Source: Rhynchosporium graminicola (lineage: Eukaryota; Ascomycota; Leotiomycetes; Helotiales; Ploettnerulaceae). Taken from it: a stretch of DNA of 64,000 nucleotides. The notes beneath the pieces were generated by a model, which made no database searches, was not told the origin of the DNA, and saw nothing but the letters and a program-made list of their open reading frames with translations. The stretch spans positions 62,001 to 126,000 of the forward strand of contig FJUW01000039.1 in the NCBI GenBank assembly GCA_900074885.1. The letters run 5' to 3'. The translations under genes and the position numbers were made by a program. Position 1 is the stretch's first letter; each line of letters starts with the position of its first letter. Of this stretch, positions 45,286-57,033 are shown in pieces.

Positions 45286-46283
45286 GGTCACAAGAATCGT
45301 GGTAGGATGTAGTTTTTGATTGAGACTTGTTTTATATTGGCTGCTTTGCCGCGTCAAAACAGTTGGGAGACACTGCTCAATATTTTAGTCCTCATACACT
45401 CAATTTCATATATATTGCATTGATAGAGAAAGCATGTAACTCCTAGATAATTAAAATTACATCTAGTAAATGTCATTCTTTCGTCATTTGATAATAAACC
45501 CGAAATTGATCGCGATTGCTAACGTCTCCCTTCGCTTATCTTGTTTTGCTTACAGCGCAGTAAACACCAAGAGCTTGGCGGGTAAGTATCAAGACAGCTT
45601 ACTTGTTTATGCTGCCTCTCTTATCGTCGAAGAGGGAGATAATACTGAAGAGTGAATCAGAGCATGATTAACTGATAGAAATTAACTGATAGAAATTATC
45701 ACGATGAGAAATGTCTTGGGTTCTCCATACTTTGATATTCGATTCTACCTTCGTTGCGCTTCAATCAATTCAGAGGCATCTCCAGGAGACATACCCAGGG
45801 TCTCGAATGAGAAACTACACGTAAGATTCAGCTTAGCCTTATTAGCAACTGAGGTTCAGAAGATAGTAGACATTTATTAGATGCTCCAATATCCAAGTCT
45901 AGCCAGTGTCTACGGATTTAGCCGGTTCAGCAATTTCACGGACTTCGTCAAAACATGGCCGGGGTTCCAGGTGCTGAACGCCGGGATACCCAGACTAGAT
46001 TCACTCACGAGAGCAGGTCAAGTCGAACAGGAATGGTTTCCAATATCCGCAAACTGGTGCCTATCTGTTCTCCAGGGAGTCAAATTCTTCAGTCGTGGGG
46101 GTTTGCGTAAGCAAATTCATCCTACAAGTTCGCATCGTCACACCTGGATTAGTGAGCTTCCTGATTGGGTGTTCAGTGCAGAAGCCTAGTAACCGAGAAT
46201 ATACCTTGACGACTTCAAAGCTTAATCTCAATCATATAAGCCTCAACCTCAATTCATCATCATCTACAGGCAGCATATTCAGG

Positions 46284-48167
46284 ATGAAGCTTTCTCTTCT
46301 TCTACAGGCTTTTATCGTTTCAGGTTTTGCTTTGGCAGAATCTCAAGTTCCAATTGTTGAACCTGCTTCTCACTCCGGCGAGTTCGCGGTCTTTCAGAGT
46401 CAGGTGTCTCCGAACCACTCAATTCGTGTCAAACGCCAGAACTCGACTCTATGTAACACTCCTGTTGATCAGTATACTGGATGGCTTGATGTTGGGCATA
46501 AACATTTGTTCTTTTGGTATTTCAAGAGCGAGAGCGCGAGCGCCAAGGCAGATGATGAACCATTGGGGTTGTGGTACGTATCATTTGTCTCGAGCGCACA
46601 ATATGTTTCTTATCAATTGAACCATTACACTATCAATCGATTCTGCAAGATTCTGCTGACCTTTTCAAGGCTCACAGGTGGTCCTGGAGGCTCATCTATG
46701 CTTGGTATGTTCCAGGAGCTTGGCCCGTGCCTGAGTAAGTGATTAGCCCCCCTATAATTCTTCACTCTTCAAATCTAGATTCGCGATCCGATCATGTGTT
46801 CCAATCCGATGATTTTCCTTTATAGATACTGAATTATCATTAGTCAACGAGCATGGAAATGGTACCACTTACAACCCTTACGGCTGGAACAAAGAGACTG
46901 CCTTCATTTTCTTGGATCAACCTGCAGGCGTTGGATTCTCGTATGTTGACGAGGGAGAGGCCATCCCTGGTGACTCTTTTACTGCTGCTGCAGATATGCA
47001 TTTGTTCTTGCAAATGTTTGTCAGCCAAGTATTCCCAGAGCACAAGAATGGGCCAGTGGTGATTACGGGAGAGTCTTACGCTGTAAGTTCAATTCTTTCT
47101 CGACGTCAACGAAACATTTCCCTCGGGCTCATTTGCTGACACTATTTCTAAGGGCCATTATCTACCTGCTTTGGGCGCTCAAATTGTTTCACAAAACCTG
47201 CTGCATCCCAAGCAGGCCCAAGTGCATCTCAAATCTTTGGCAATTGGCAATGGCTACGTGTCGCCTCTGGACACCGCCTATGGTTACTGGGAAACACTTT
47301 GCACAACTAACCCAGGTGTCAAGAAGCCGATTTTCAATGAGACCCGATGCGATATCATGGCGACAAACCTTCCCCGATGCATGTCAGTCTCGAAAACTTG
47401 CTACGACCGCCCAGATCCTGCAATCTGCGCTGCTGCTGCCCAAGTTTGTTGGGACGGCGTTGTGAAATGGTATGATGCAGAATCCGGAGCGGGTGGTAGA
47501 AATAGATTTGACAGTAAGTATCACAGTAGCTCAACATGCTTATCGATAATTACCATTCTAACTGCGCTAGTCACACGTCCGTGCGAAATCGATGATTTCT
47601 GTTATCCCAACACTCTCTGGATCCAAGATTACCTGAATTTACCGTCCTTATTCGATGCCCTCGGAGTCCCCAAAGAGATCAAGAAATTCGAGGTTGCCTC
47701 GTCTGCAGTTTCTGATGCCTTCGACTTGACAGATGACCTTTCGATAGGCTTGGTTCCCGAAGTGCAATATCTCCTCGCCAATCAAATTGATCTGTTGATC
47801 TACCAAGGAAATCTAGATCTGGCTTGTAACACAGCGGGTACGAAGAGATGGACCGCAAACATGCCATGGAAGGGTCAGTCTGAGTTCAACTCTATCGATC
47901 TCAAGCCTTGGAAGAGCACTAGGGATGGCAAAGAGGTCGTTGCTGGAGCTTGGAAGGAAGTCAACATCAAGATGGTTGAGGGTGATGAGAAGAAGACGAG
48001 ATTTGCTCTTGTCACTATTGATGGATCTGGTCACATGGTATGTTAGATGGGAAGTACTACGACTGCTGATCATTTACTGACGCACAACCCGACAGGTTCC
48101 TCAAGATCAGCCCGAGGTGGCTTTGGATATGCTGAGTCGTTGGTTGAATGGGAAGTCATTTGCATAA
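46284..48167 (+). CDS. Secreted serine carboxypeptidase (peptidase family S10, CPD-S1-like)
   Basis: Removes C-terminal amino acids from peptides at acidic pH. Six exons: 46284-46573, 46670-46734, 46826-47082, 47153-47513, 47571-48037 and 48096-48167. They join to 503 aa. Signal peptide [20 protein letters not shown]. Oxyanion-hole segment [20 protein letters not shown], where most family members have NGGPG(C/S)SS. Catalytic triad inferred as Ser202 in GESYAGHY (split by an intron after Ala), Asp407 in [10 protein letters not shown] and His479 in GSGHMVPQDQPE. Several N-x-S/T glycosylation sites. It resembles the fungal carboxypeptidase S1 group more than vacuolar CPY. It stands apart from its neighbours, with a long repeat-rich upstream region. 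Confidence 0.92.
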
Positions 48168-48912
48168 TCAGGATGAGTTGATCCGGAACGCTGAAGCCAT
48201 ATGGAGCTCTCGTCCACATTACATAAATCTAGAGGGTGGTTTGAGCGCGAACCTGACAGGCACAAATCTACTCAGAATATCTTTCATTGCTAGCACTATA
48301 ATACACAATTCACTTTGATGCTTTTGACTATGCTTAAATTTGTGTCACAATTTTCTTCCGTGCAACAATCTATGTCGTGATATTTTCCCATTTGATCGCA
48401 AATGTGAAAAGAAGCGGGAGACAAGCACCGAGGGCCTGGTTGCGGGAACCCAGTTGATACAGCATTGCCGAACGCTTCTCTCACGAGCGGCATCAACCTC
48501 TTCGGCGCACTTCGTGATTTAGACATTTGTAGTGAGGTCGAGGAGAAAAGGCAGCAAAAGACAAGTACTGGTGGCAGGTGAAGCGAGGCCCCCGATTAAT
48601 AGTCGAGGTAGAATTGGAGATGTAAAGTACGACAGGAAGCAGCTGCTGTTGCAAGGAGTATGCAAGACGACGAAGTAGCGTATTGAGCGTACCATTTTCG
48701 TCAATCCCTCATCAATCGTTACACTGCGAATTCGATGTTTTTTTCGGGGTTGGTGTCGAAGTTACGGTGTATTCCGCTGATTGAGACCGCCTGCCCTGGC
48801 TTCTACCAGTGGAAAGAAATGTCGCAAAGGAGCAAATACGAAGGCTCAGCACCCGTCAGATTCAGGCCGAATCTGGAAAACAAAATGATGATAATGTTTC
48901 TAGTTTTTGACC
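48168..48912. other. Convergent intergenic region
   Basis: About 0.75 kb between the 3' ends of the carboxypeptidase and MFS genes. No gene is seen. Confidence 0.5.
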
Positions 48913-50813
48913 TCACTTCATCTGAGCATCCATAGTGACCCGCCATTTCGGTCCAAATCTTCTCATCGAGAATACGACACCAAAAGCACTTATCCAACAT
49001 ATGATGCCAAGTCCAGTGAACAACCACCCATCACCAATGGCCTTGATAAGTGGCTCCGCAACGACACCTCCCACACAACTGAAGATATTCCTCACGAAGT
49101 TGTTCACAGCAACACCACTGCTACTTCGCTCCGGCATGAATTCCGTGAGCATAGTCGTCACGACTCCAAAGATGATCATGCTTCCGACACCGAAGAAGAA
49201 ATTCGCGATCATTGGCACGATCCATACAATTCCTTTCTCGGCAGTCCATCCGTACCAGACCAAAGCGCCGGGGAACATGACTGCAGCGATCCACGCGTTC
49301 TCTCGCATCCGATCTTCGGGGCGGAAGTCAAGTCGTCCGGATGAATCGTAGCGACCTGCGGCTCTGGCTTCGCGATGCATGATATAATCTGTCCATCGAC
49401 CGCCAATTAGGGAGGCTAAGATGTACCCGACAGAATTCGGTATGTAGAGTAAGCCGACGATGATTGTCTTGAAGGAATACGGGGACTCGGAGAATGTTTT
49501 CTGGATGGAGATGTTGAGGACGTAGAGCGAGCCGAAGGTCACGCTTGCGAGGTAGACAGTGAGAGCGACGGCTGGGAAGCGGAGATATGTTATGACGGAT
49601 AGTGGATCAATGATGCAGCGCTTGAAGACCTTGGCGGCTTTCTTCGTTTTGACATGAACGGATTGCCGTGTTGAGACTCGAGTCAGCTCGGGGCGAACGC
49701 CTGCTTTCGCGTTGGTGTCGGGGGCAAGGTTTAGACTTTGTCGCTTCGCTAATGTTTCCGGAAGACAGAAAGTCAACAGAACGACTAAGACACCACCATA
49801 GATCGCTTGAAACCACTGGGTAGCTCTCCAACCCCAAGCTTGAGATAGGACGCCTCCAATGATAGGCGCAAGTAGAGGACCGAGTAAAGGTCCCAGGTAG
49901 AAAACCCCCATGGCACGACCTCGTTCTCTGACTTCGAAAATGTCGGCAATGGTACCAGCTCCAACTGCTTGAACTGATGCAGCAGCGCCACCACCAAGGA
50001 CCCGCATCACGATCAGCATTCCCATTGAAGTGCTGATTGCAGAGATGATGTTCCATAGTGTGAAAAGCACGAAAGAGGTCAAGTAGATCGATCTTCGACC
50101 TAGTGTTTCTGAGAATGAAGACCACCATAGCGGGAAGATGGACATGGATAACATATACAATGCCACTGATAAATTAGTTATCGTCGGTGTGGTGTTGAGA
50201 TCCATTGCTAGCTCTGGAAGTGCAGCTGAGTAGAAGTCAGTATTTTCTTGTCACTTGACACTCCGATTGGGTTGCTTACGAAGTAATATCGCACTTCCCT
50301 AATCAGAAGTTTAGCATGGTAAAGTATCAATATCTCAGGATGAAATCAGGATCAACAAAGAAAGTTTGATCCCGATACAAGATCGCCGCCTCTTCAAGGA
50401 CGGAACGTACATACCATTGGAGCTGCCGCTGCCGCTATAGCGACCTGGAATGTAATGAACCATTTTGTACTATTCTTGTACTCGTAAGGCCGCTCTACTT
50501 CCGGAATGACTGCGAATCTTGCTAAGAGGCCTCTTCTCTTCGCGCGTGGCACTATCGTTACAGCTCTCGATCTCACAGACGATACTTTGGACTTCGTCTT
50601 TTCCAATTGCGGATCTGATGTCTCGGGAATGGGCCCTATACTATCAATAGAAGAGTGGTTGTGGGAATCGATCGTGTTTTTGTCCATGTCTTTTTCGTCG
50701 TCACGAAGGGTTGAGACACCTGGATGCTCAAATGGTCCATCTACATCGAGGACGTGTGGATAAGATGAGCCTTCCATAGCTGATTTTAGCGGGTCGTGGT
50801 CATGAGCTATCAT
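48913..50813 (-). CDS. MFS transporter, DHA1-type (multidrug/polyamine-like)
   Basis: Proton antiporter-type membrane protein, 576 aa. Exons are 50415-50813, a 19-nt micro-exon 50280-50298, and 48913-50225. The N-terminal ~115 residues are hydrophilic and cytosolic. TM1 spans exon 1 and the micro-exon (FITFQVAIAAAAAPM|GSAILLP|ALPELAMDLN). The MFS loop motif is seen in FSETLGRRSIYLTSF, and the DHA1-type motif C in GVFYLGPLLGPLLAPIIGG. The family's central loop lies near residues 330-380. Twelve membrane segments can be traced. Substrate cannot be told from sequence; Tpo1/Qdr/Flu1-like transporters share this layout. Intron 1 contains a hairpin repeat (copy B). It is divergent from the OTU gene. 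Confidence 0.88.
50332..50410. repeat. Imperfect hairpin repeat, copy B, inside MFS intron 1
   Basis: ATCAGGATCAA (50345-50355) pairs with TTGATCCCGAT (50366-50376) with one mismatch. The ~80 bp resemble 11926-12004. Confidence 0.5.
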
Positions 50814-51613
50814 GGTTTTGCTATAGTACCTTTTGAGAAAGAAGGCTCTATTATTCTATATATGTAAGAGCGGTTTTGGAGTGGCCAGAATTGACACGAT
50901 AGTGGGGTTCTGCCCAGACTCTGGGGAGCTCGAGTTCGAATGCGAACAAAGATAAATATAGCTATTGAAGTTATAGTGAACACAACTAGCGATCAAGAGA
51001 CAGAGTGATTCACTCAAATGGGCAAAGAATGCGACTTGAAACCGAGAACGTAACGACGCCGAGAAAAGGATTCACAAAAAGACTTGATCAGGAACATATT
51101 ATTTCCCAAGGTCTCGCAAAGGAACGACGCCCTCGAGTCAAGCAATAGACTAGAGGGAAAGGCCTCTACTACCTACTCATGCAAGACACCTCAGCCTACT
51201 TACTACCTTACCTACTCAAGCACTTGCCCTTCTGAGCCCGTCCATGCCCCATTCTTCCAGAGCTGACTACTCACGGCATACCACACACATGGTCCTAATA
51301 GGGTGAAATGCTCGTGATGGTGCGGGACCGGCTGAATTGTTTTGATTGGTGAGAAGCGAGTTTTGACCTGAAGCGGGACGAGCCGTCTTTACAGGTACTT
51401 GTTAAAAAGTATGTTACGAATTAACTTCCTGTATAACTTCAACGACATCGCCAGGCTGCACTCGTCTTGGGCCCACGGAACTTGCCTCACTCGCCTTTAG
51501 ACAAGCCTGAGGGTTTATCCAGCGAATTACACTTGGAAAAGTCTTGGAAAAGGCTACTCATAAGCACATACGACAACTTATAATCGACTCTTCGAGTACC
51601 CCGCCTCCAGCGC
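50814..51613. other. Divergent promoter region of the MFS and OTU genes
   Basis: About 0.8 kb between divergent start codons. A stretch of repeated 'ctac(c)tac' lies near 51165-51220. No gene is seen. Confidence 0.5.
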
Positions 51614-52531
51614 ATGCCGTCCACCATGGAGTCCTTCGAGGCCATGCAGAGTCGACACCGCAAAGAGCAGAAGGATTTACAATCTCGGGTCATGAACAAG
51701 AAGAAGAACGCCACCAAAAAGACGCGAAAGGGAGTAAACAGCGAATGCGAAGAGCTAGAACGACAATTAAAGGAAAGGCAGGGCCACGAGATCGCAGCTT
51801 TGAATGGCGAGCCCGCAGATGCTGAAGATGTGCCAGATCTAGAAGAAGACACGACCGAGGAGGAGAAAAGTACACATGGCTTGAATGGTATTACAGAGAC
51901 GCTGGAAAAGACCACAATCTCGGATCCTGAGCCTTCAGAAGATGGACAGCCTAAAAAGAGAAATCGACAGAAAGAGCGGCTGGCTCGTCGTGCGGCGGAA
52001 CAAGAGGCCGCTGTTGAGGAAGCGAAGAAAGAGGCTGCCAATCAGCCGGATCCGAAGGCTATTGAAAGGAAGAAGATGCTCGATCAGTTCAATGCGAAGG
52101 GCTTGGTGGAGAAGAGTATCAGACCAGATGGACATTGTCTGTTTTCCGCTGTGGCGGATCAACTCTCCCAAGTTGGTGTCTCTCTAGGACCAGAGAGCGA
52201 AGATATAAAGGAGGGTGAAAGATACAAAGTAGTAAGGAAGGCTGCGGCTACATATATTGAGGGACATCCAGACGACTTTGTGGCATGGCTGGATGAGCCG
52301 CTGGAACAATACGTGGAGAAGATCAGAGACACGGCGGAATGGGGTGGGCATCTAGAGTTACTGGCCCTGGCTAAGACGTATAATGTGGAGATCTGTGTCT
52401 TGCAAGATGGAGCTGCACAAAATATTGAGCCCGGGGAGGACAGCAAGGAAGCAAAGAAGATATGGCTTGCGTACTACCGACATGGATTTGGACTGGGAGA
52501 GCATTACAACTCACTACGCAAGTCACCTTGA
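51614..52531 (+). CDS. OTU-family cysteine deubiquitinase (Otu2/OTUD6B-like)
   Basis: Cleaves ubiquitin chains; yeast Otu2 and human OTUD6B are linked to translation initiation complexes. Single exon, up to 305 aa. The N-terminal half is charged and coiled-coil (MQSRHRKEQKDLQSRVMNKK; RQKERLARRAAEQEAAVEEA), as in Otu2/OTUD6. The OTU domain starts at about residue 160. Catalytic Cys175 lies in RPDGHCLFSAVADQL and catalytic His297 in GLGEHYNSLR near the C-terminus. A second ATG at 51626 has a much better start context (caccATGG) than the first at 51614. It gives MESFEAMQSRHRKE, which looks like the homologues I know, so the mature start may be 51626. The stop is only 33 bp from the convergent methyltransferase stop. 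Confidence 0.92.
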   Translation: MPSTMESFEAMQSRHRKEQKDLQSRVMNKKKNATKKTRKGVNSECEELERQLKERQGHEIAALNGEPADAEDVPDLEEDTTEEEKSTHGLNGITETLEKTTISDPEPSEDGQPKKRNRQKERLARRAAEQEAAVEEAKKEAANQPDPKAIERKKMLDQFNAKGLVEKSIRPDGHCLFSAVADQLSQVGVSLGPESEDIKEGERYKVVRKAAATYIEGHPDDFVAWLDEPLEQYVEKIRDTAEWGGHLELLALAKTYNVEICVLQDGAAQNIEPGEDSKEAKKIWLAYYRHGFGLGEHYNSLRKSP

Positions 52532-52564
52532 AAATAGCAGCGCTTTCGAGTCATGATCAACCAT

Positions 52565-53452
52565 TCAATTATTACTTGAATGCATCCATACAGACACCCA
52601 GTCTGTCACCTTGCCCTCTGCATCATACCCGATCTGATGCGTCCTCTCGGGCTGGAAATGCGCGACCCTGACCAAGCCATTCTTACTTGATTCTCCCAAT
52701 TTTGAGTCTTGAAGTTCGCCATCTTCAGCATATGGTAGTTCCTCTCCAGGCCTTGTCAAATGAGCTAAATAGACTTTGGGAGGTAAAGCCCAAGGAGGGC
52801 CGCCAGTCGAGGGCGGCTTATAGGCCGGAAATTCCACGCAGACGATCCTTCCTTCCGGAGTCAGAAGATCCACGAATCGTTTCGACCAAGCCGGTCTCAT
52901 GACGGGGGGAAGAGCAGAGAGAAACTACGCATGTTAGCACGCACTCCAAGGGGACGTCGGTGCAAGGGAACATACCGTATAGTCATAAATCAAATCAAAC
53001 TTCTCCCCCAAGACGCCCTTCTTGTCAAAGAAATCACCCGCAACCCACTCGATCTTCCCCCTCTCCACTCCCTCCCTCGTAGCATAAACATCCTTCCCAG
53101 CCATATCCTTCTCTACTTTCTTCGCCTCCTCAAGAGCTTTACTCGAGATCTCAAGTCCATACGCATCATACCCAAACGCACTCAGTAACAGCACATCATA
53201 TCCTTTCCCACATCCTGGAACAAGTGCCCTCTTTCTGTGCTTTTGCTGCGAACTCGATATACAAGGAGGAAGTAGATCTTGACGTTGAGAAAGTACATCA
53301 GAGAGTGCAGGATTGGGAAAGCCTTTGTCCCAGGGCAGGAAACCTTCGGTCCAGAGATCGTTCCATTTCGAGCCGTGCTCTGCACTCCCTTGGGCGGATG
53401 TGAAGTGGGATAGAAGACGGGCGCGGGCGTCTGTTGGTTGATCGGATGCCAT
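52565..53452 (-). CDS. TPMT-type thiol methyltransferase (SAM-dependent)
   Basis: Transfers methyl from S-adenosylmethionine to small thiols or halide/thiocyanate-like acceptors. Two exons, 52976-53452 and 52565-52924 (51-nt phase-0 intron), join to 278 aa, near the size of this family. The start is MASDQPTDARARLLSHF. The family's TEGFLPWDKGFPNPAL segment precedes the SAM-binding motif I ALVPGCGKGYDVLLLSAFGY. After it come GLEISSKALEEA, VAGDFFD, and KFDLIYDYT|FLSALPPVMRPAW at the splice junction. The C-terminus carries ICVEFPAYKPPSTGGPPWAL. Upstream ATG 53500 adds 16 residues and is less likely. Sequestration or sulfur/halide detoxification is the usual inferred role. Confidence 0.92.
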
Positions 53453-54118
53453 GATTTTTGCTTTATGGGAATCAGAGATCTTGTATGTAAAGGAAGACAA
53501 ATTTATGGCGGCGAATGTTTACAACGGTACGCCTGGTCCATACAAACAGATGGAGCTCTGGTTTCGCGAGAGCTCGTATGGTGGGGCAATGAGGGGTACG
53601 TTATCAGGTAGTGATAAGGCAAAATAAAGTTTTGAATGGAAATGAAATGCGGATATACTTTAGTTCTTTCATATTCTTTCTTTTCTATGATATTAGGTGA
53701 AGTAAAGCTTGTCTATGGAGTTGCGGACTGGTGTTTGAACCATTTCATGCGATCGTCCTCGATATGTAAGTCTGGAAAATGTTTGCCTGATTTGAAAAAT
53801 ACATAGCGAACAACCTTTCTACCGATAGTATATTGGTATTTCGTGTACAGATAATCAATATTCGATTGATTGGCTGTGACTTGTCTCTGGATCTTTTGGA
53901 CGTGATTCGATCCATAAGTAGTTAGCCAAGTAATCAAGAAGCTTATATCGTTTTTGAGCCTTATCGAGCCTTTATCGAGCCTCGGCATCTTTCAGGTGTA
54001 AGCTTGAAAGCCGGGGAATCAACATCACTTGAAGATCTCTCAGCTTCTCTGATTTTCACTTCACATACATTCCTCTCTATTAAGGTCATTGCATACTCAG
54101 TCTAATACAATACTCACA
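53453..54118. other. Divergent promoter region of the methyltransferase and SDR genes
   Basis: About 0.67 kb. A 91-codon minus-strand frame (53713-53988) is AT-rich, has no family resemblance and is not called. Confidence 0.45.
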
Positions 54119-55068
54119 ATGGATTCATCTACCTTATTCGACGTCAAGGTAGGTTTCAATTCCGCATCTCCATCAAATGAGCACACGCTGACAAGGTTAC
54201 TCGCAAAAGGGCAAAGTCGTGCTCATCACCGGAGGAGCCAAAGGAATCGGTCGCATGATATCAGAAGGTTTTGTTACAAACGGCGCGACAGTGTATATCT
54301 CATCTCGAGATGCAAAGGCATGCGAGCAAGCTTGCAAGGAGTTGAATGCTCTAGGTTTGTCTGATCTTCCCGTTACAATTTCCCCGCCCTCGATTTCCTG
54401 GAGCTTAAATTGTAACACAGGGAGAAAGATCACTGATATGGTATGTTTCGACAGGCAAAGGCAAAGCGGATTACATTCAAGCCGATCTGTATAAAGTAGA
54501 AGATTGCAAGAAGATTGCCGAGGAACTCAAGAAGCGCGAATCGAAGTTACATGTTCTGGTCAATAACTCAGGCTCGAACTGGGGAGCTCCATACGATGAG
54601 TTTCCCGAGTCCGCATGGACTCGAGTCCTCACACTCAACCTCACCCGCGTCTTCACCCTCACTCAGGCTCTTACACCTCTGCTCGAAGCCGGTGCCTCTG
54701 AGCTCGCCCCCTCCCGCGTAATCAACATCGGCTCAGTCGACGGAGTCCGCGTTCCGTCTCTCGAGACCTTCTCCTACTCAGCCTCCAAAGCCGGTCTCCA
54801 CCAACTTTCCCGTGTTCTTGCCAACCATCTCGGGAAGCGGAACATCACTTCCAACACACTGGCCTGTGGGCCATTTCAGAGCAAGATGATGAAACAGACG
54901 TTGGAGGCTTTTGGGGATGAGATTAAGAGCGGGATTCCGCTGGGGAGGATTGGTGAGAAGGAGGATGTGGCGGGTGCTTGTTTGTTCTTGAGTAGTCGCG
55001 CTGGTGCGTATGTGAATGGAGCGACGATTGCCTTGGATGGAGGGACTTTGGTGGGGAGTAAGTTGTAG
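54119..55068 (+). CDS. Short-chain dehydrogenase/reductase (3-oxoacyl-ACP reductase/RhlG-like)
   Basis: NAD(P)H-dependent oxidoreductase, 262 aa, of the classical SDR type. Exons 54119-54148, 54210-54354 and 54455-55068 join in phase. The cofactor motif is TGGAKGIG right after the first splice (DVK|GKVVLITGGAKGIG). The structural motif VNNSG is seen, then INIGSVDG, and the catalytic YSASKAG with Tyr166 and Lys170. The C-terminus ends with AGAYVNGATIALDGG, typical of the family. Such fungal proteins are often annotated as 'rhamnolipid biosynthesis 3-oxoacyl-ACP reductase', but the true substrate cannot be deduced. The first exon is only 10 codons. Confidence 0.92.
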
Positions 55069-57033
55069 ATGCGAGGAGGCTTAGTGTATGATGTTTATGA
55101 CTTATCACTATCGCGGGTAGAACCAGCCGAGTTGTACAGGTAAACACTCGACAACCAAGTTTCGATCCAGTGATCTTTCGACGCAGTCAGTGTTACTACT
55201 GCTGTTCAACACGAGTGATGTATTTGATTCCATTTGACTGTCATCAATAGTTGACACGAAATCTGCTTCACTCTGTTCTCACTTTGTACCGAGAAGCACA
55301 TCATAGCCAGCCGATTTCATGGGATGTTCTCAGACCATACTCTTCCTAGCATTCGCTAGGGAGAATTCACTAATCATTGCAGTCCCTCTTCCATTTAAGC
55401 TCGTAGCTTAGTACCGTCTTGACGCAGCTCTACGCAGATATTGATCTCACGTTCTCCACCGAGAGGACTCATTGGCCCTTAAAATATTCCTCTCTATATA
55501 AACCACGAGTATTAATTTCTGTAATGAATAAGCCCGTCCAACAAAAAGGATTTAGAGGATTCATGACGAGATGCATCATGCACATCATAACATTCAGACT
55601 TCGCTAACATAGTCCGCAGAGAGTGTTTATTGACGAAAGCTACTTCATGGGAAGTGTGATGACTTTCAGGGAAGCGATCTGAAGCATGGATTCAATTGCT
55701 CATTTCATGGGCAGAAAGTTTTCGTCAACCTGCTAACCGCTGTCATTTTAGGAAGGCGGACGGATGCATGCAGATGTAGCAGATGGTGGAAACCTATCTA
55801 GACCATCTCAAGGAGATATACTGTGCTCCTTGTTGCTTCTTAATAGATAATTCAAGGCTCAGTCTTGCGCCGCCAGTCTTTGCACGGCATAATCGCCATC
55901 TTGGATGCTTTAGAATATCACTGACATATTGAATCTTGATATCATCGAATACTTTACTTCATGGCCAGATAATTGAGTAAGCCTAGCGTGTCACGCAATA
56001 CAAGTGAATTGTTGAAACGACTTTTACCGCAATCAAGCTCATCTGCTCTTGTCCTTGCCTCATGATACGAAGGGTTATAAAAACATCTTTACCGCCATCG
56101 ATATAGCATCCGAAAGGGGAACTGTAGTTCTTACACACTGGCAGAACATGGTATCCTCTTGTGCTCGATCCGTGAGGGGTTTTCTCGTCTGTGATTTCAC
56201 ACCTCTGCCGCCGTCGTTGGCATGCTTGCTGCCTCTTTCGCGAGGAAGGAAATCTCTCTACGTGGGGCAGCCTACTTTGGCAGGCCCAGCCCATTCATCG
56301 CTGTCAGAAGGACTTTTGCTGCCACTGATGATCTTGCGCTGCGAAGTGTTCTTTCTTCTTCTATTTCTTTTGACTTTGTGACTTTTTTGGGAAGCAAAAA
56401 TCACTTACGATATATGTATCTATATAAGGCTGAACGGAACCTTGAAAATATTCCTCGAACTGTATTGGAGAGAAGTTCCTGTTGGTTTTTGACTTATGTT
56501 GGTTTTTGACTAATGACTACTATGATATCGGTCCTTGTTCCTTGTTGTTGTCATTCGGCTCGTCTACTGTCAATGTGACACGGACATGAGCGCGTGCTAG
56601 AGATGTTACTCGGAAAGCTCGTTGAGGTCCGCTGATCCGTGTATTCATGTCTGGTTTTGAGATTTATGTTTGCCATTTTCGCCGATAGTAGTGCTGAGAG
56701 GTATACTGGACACGTTCTACAATGCATGGGTGCTGCCCATTCTTCTCCATTATCGTTGCCAGCGTTAAATATTCATGTCCTGCAGCTCTTGAATATCTCT
56801 CGGGTAGATTATATACTGTCAAGAGACGCGCTATTGGAACTTAGATTCGAAGTCATCGTTTGAAGGTTGGAAATTAGAGTTTCGTCAGTCAAAAACAAAT
56901 ATGATATCTGTAAAATTGCAAATCATACAACAAACAACCGACATATACCATCCACTTGCAACGCCGCACTGAATCCAAACCAAATACTCCCTTCCATATC
57001 TCTCGAATTCCAGCTTACAGCTTTACTTACAAG
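55069..57033. other. Intergenic region without supported genes
   Basis: About 2 kb. Short frames at 55983-56294 (-) and 56049-56509 (+) overlap, show no family features and are not called. Confidence 0.5.

Larger units (their letters stand above)
43185..46283. other. Gene-free interval rich in repeats
   Basis: About 3.1 kb with no supported gene. It contains two MITE-like elements, a 37-bp tandem repeat, and the promoter of the carboxypeptidase gene at the right end. Confidence 0.55.

Noticed and set aside
53713..53988. 91-codon minus-strand frame
   Set aside because: AT-rich, no recognisable domain, no signs of conserved pattern; lies in a promoter interval.
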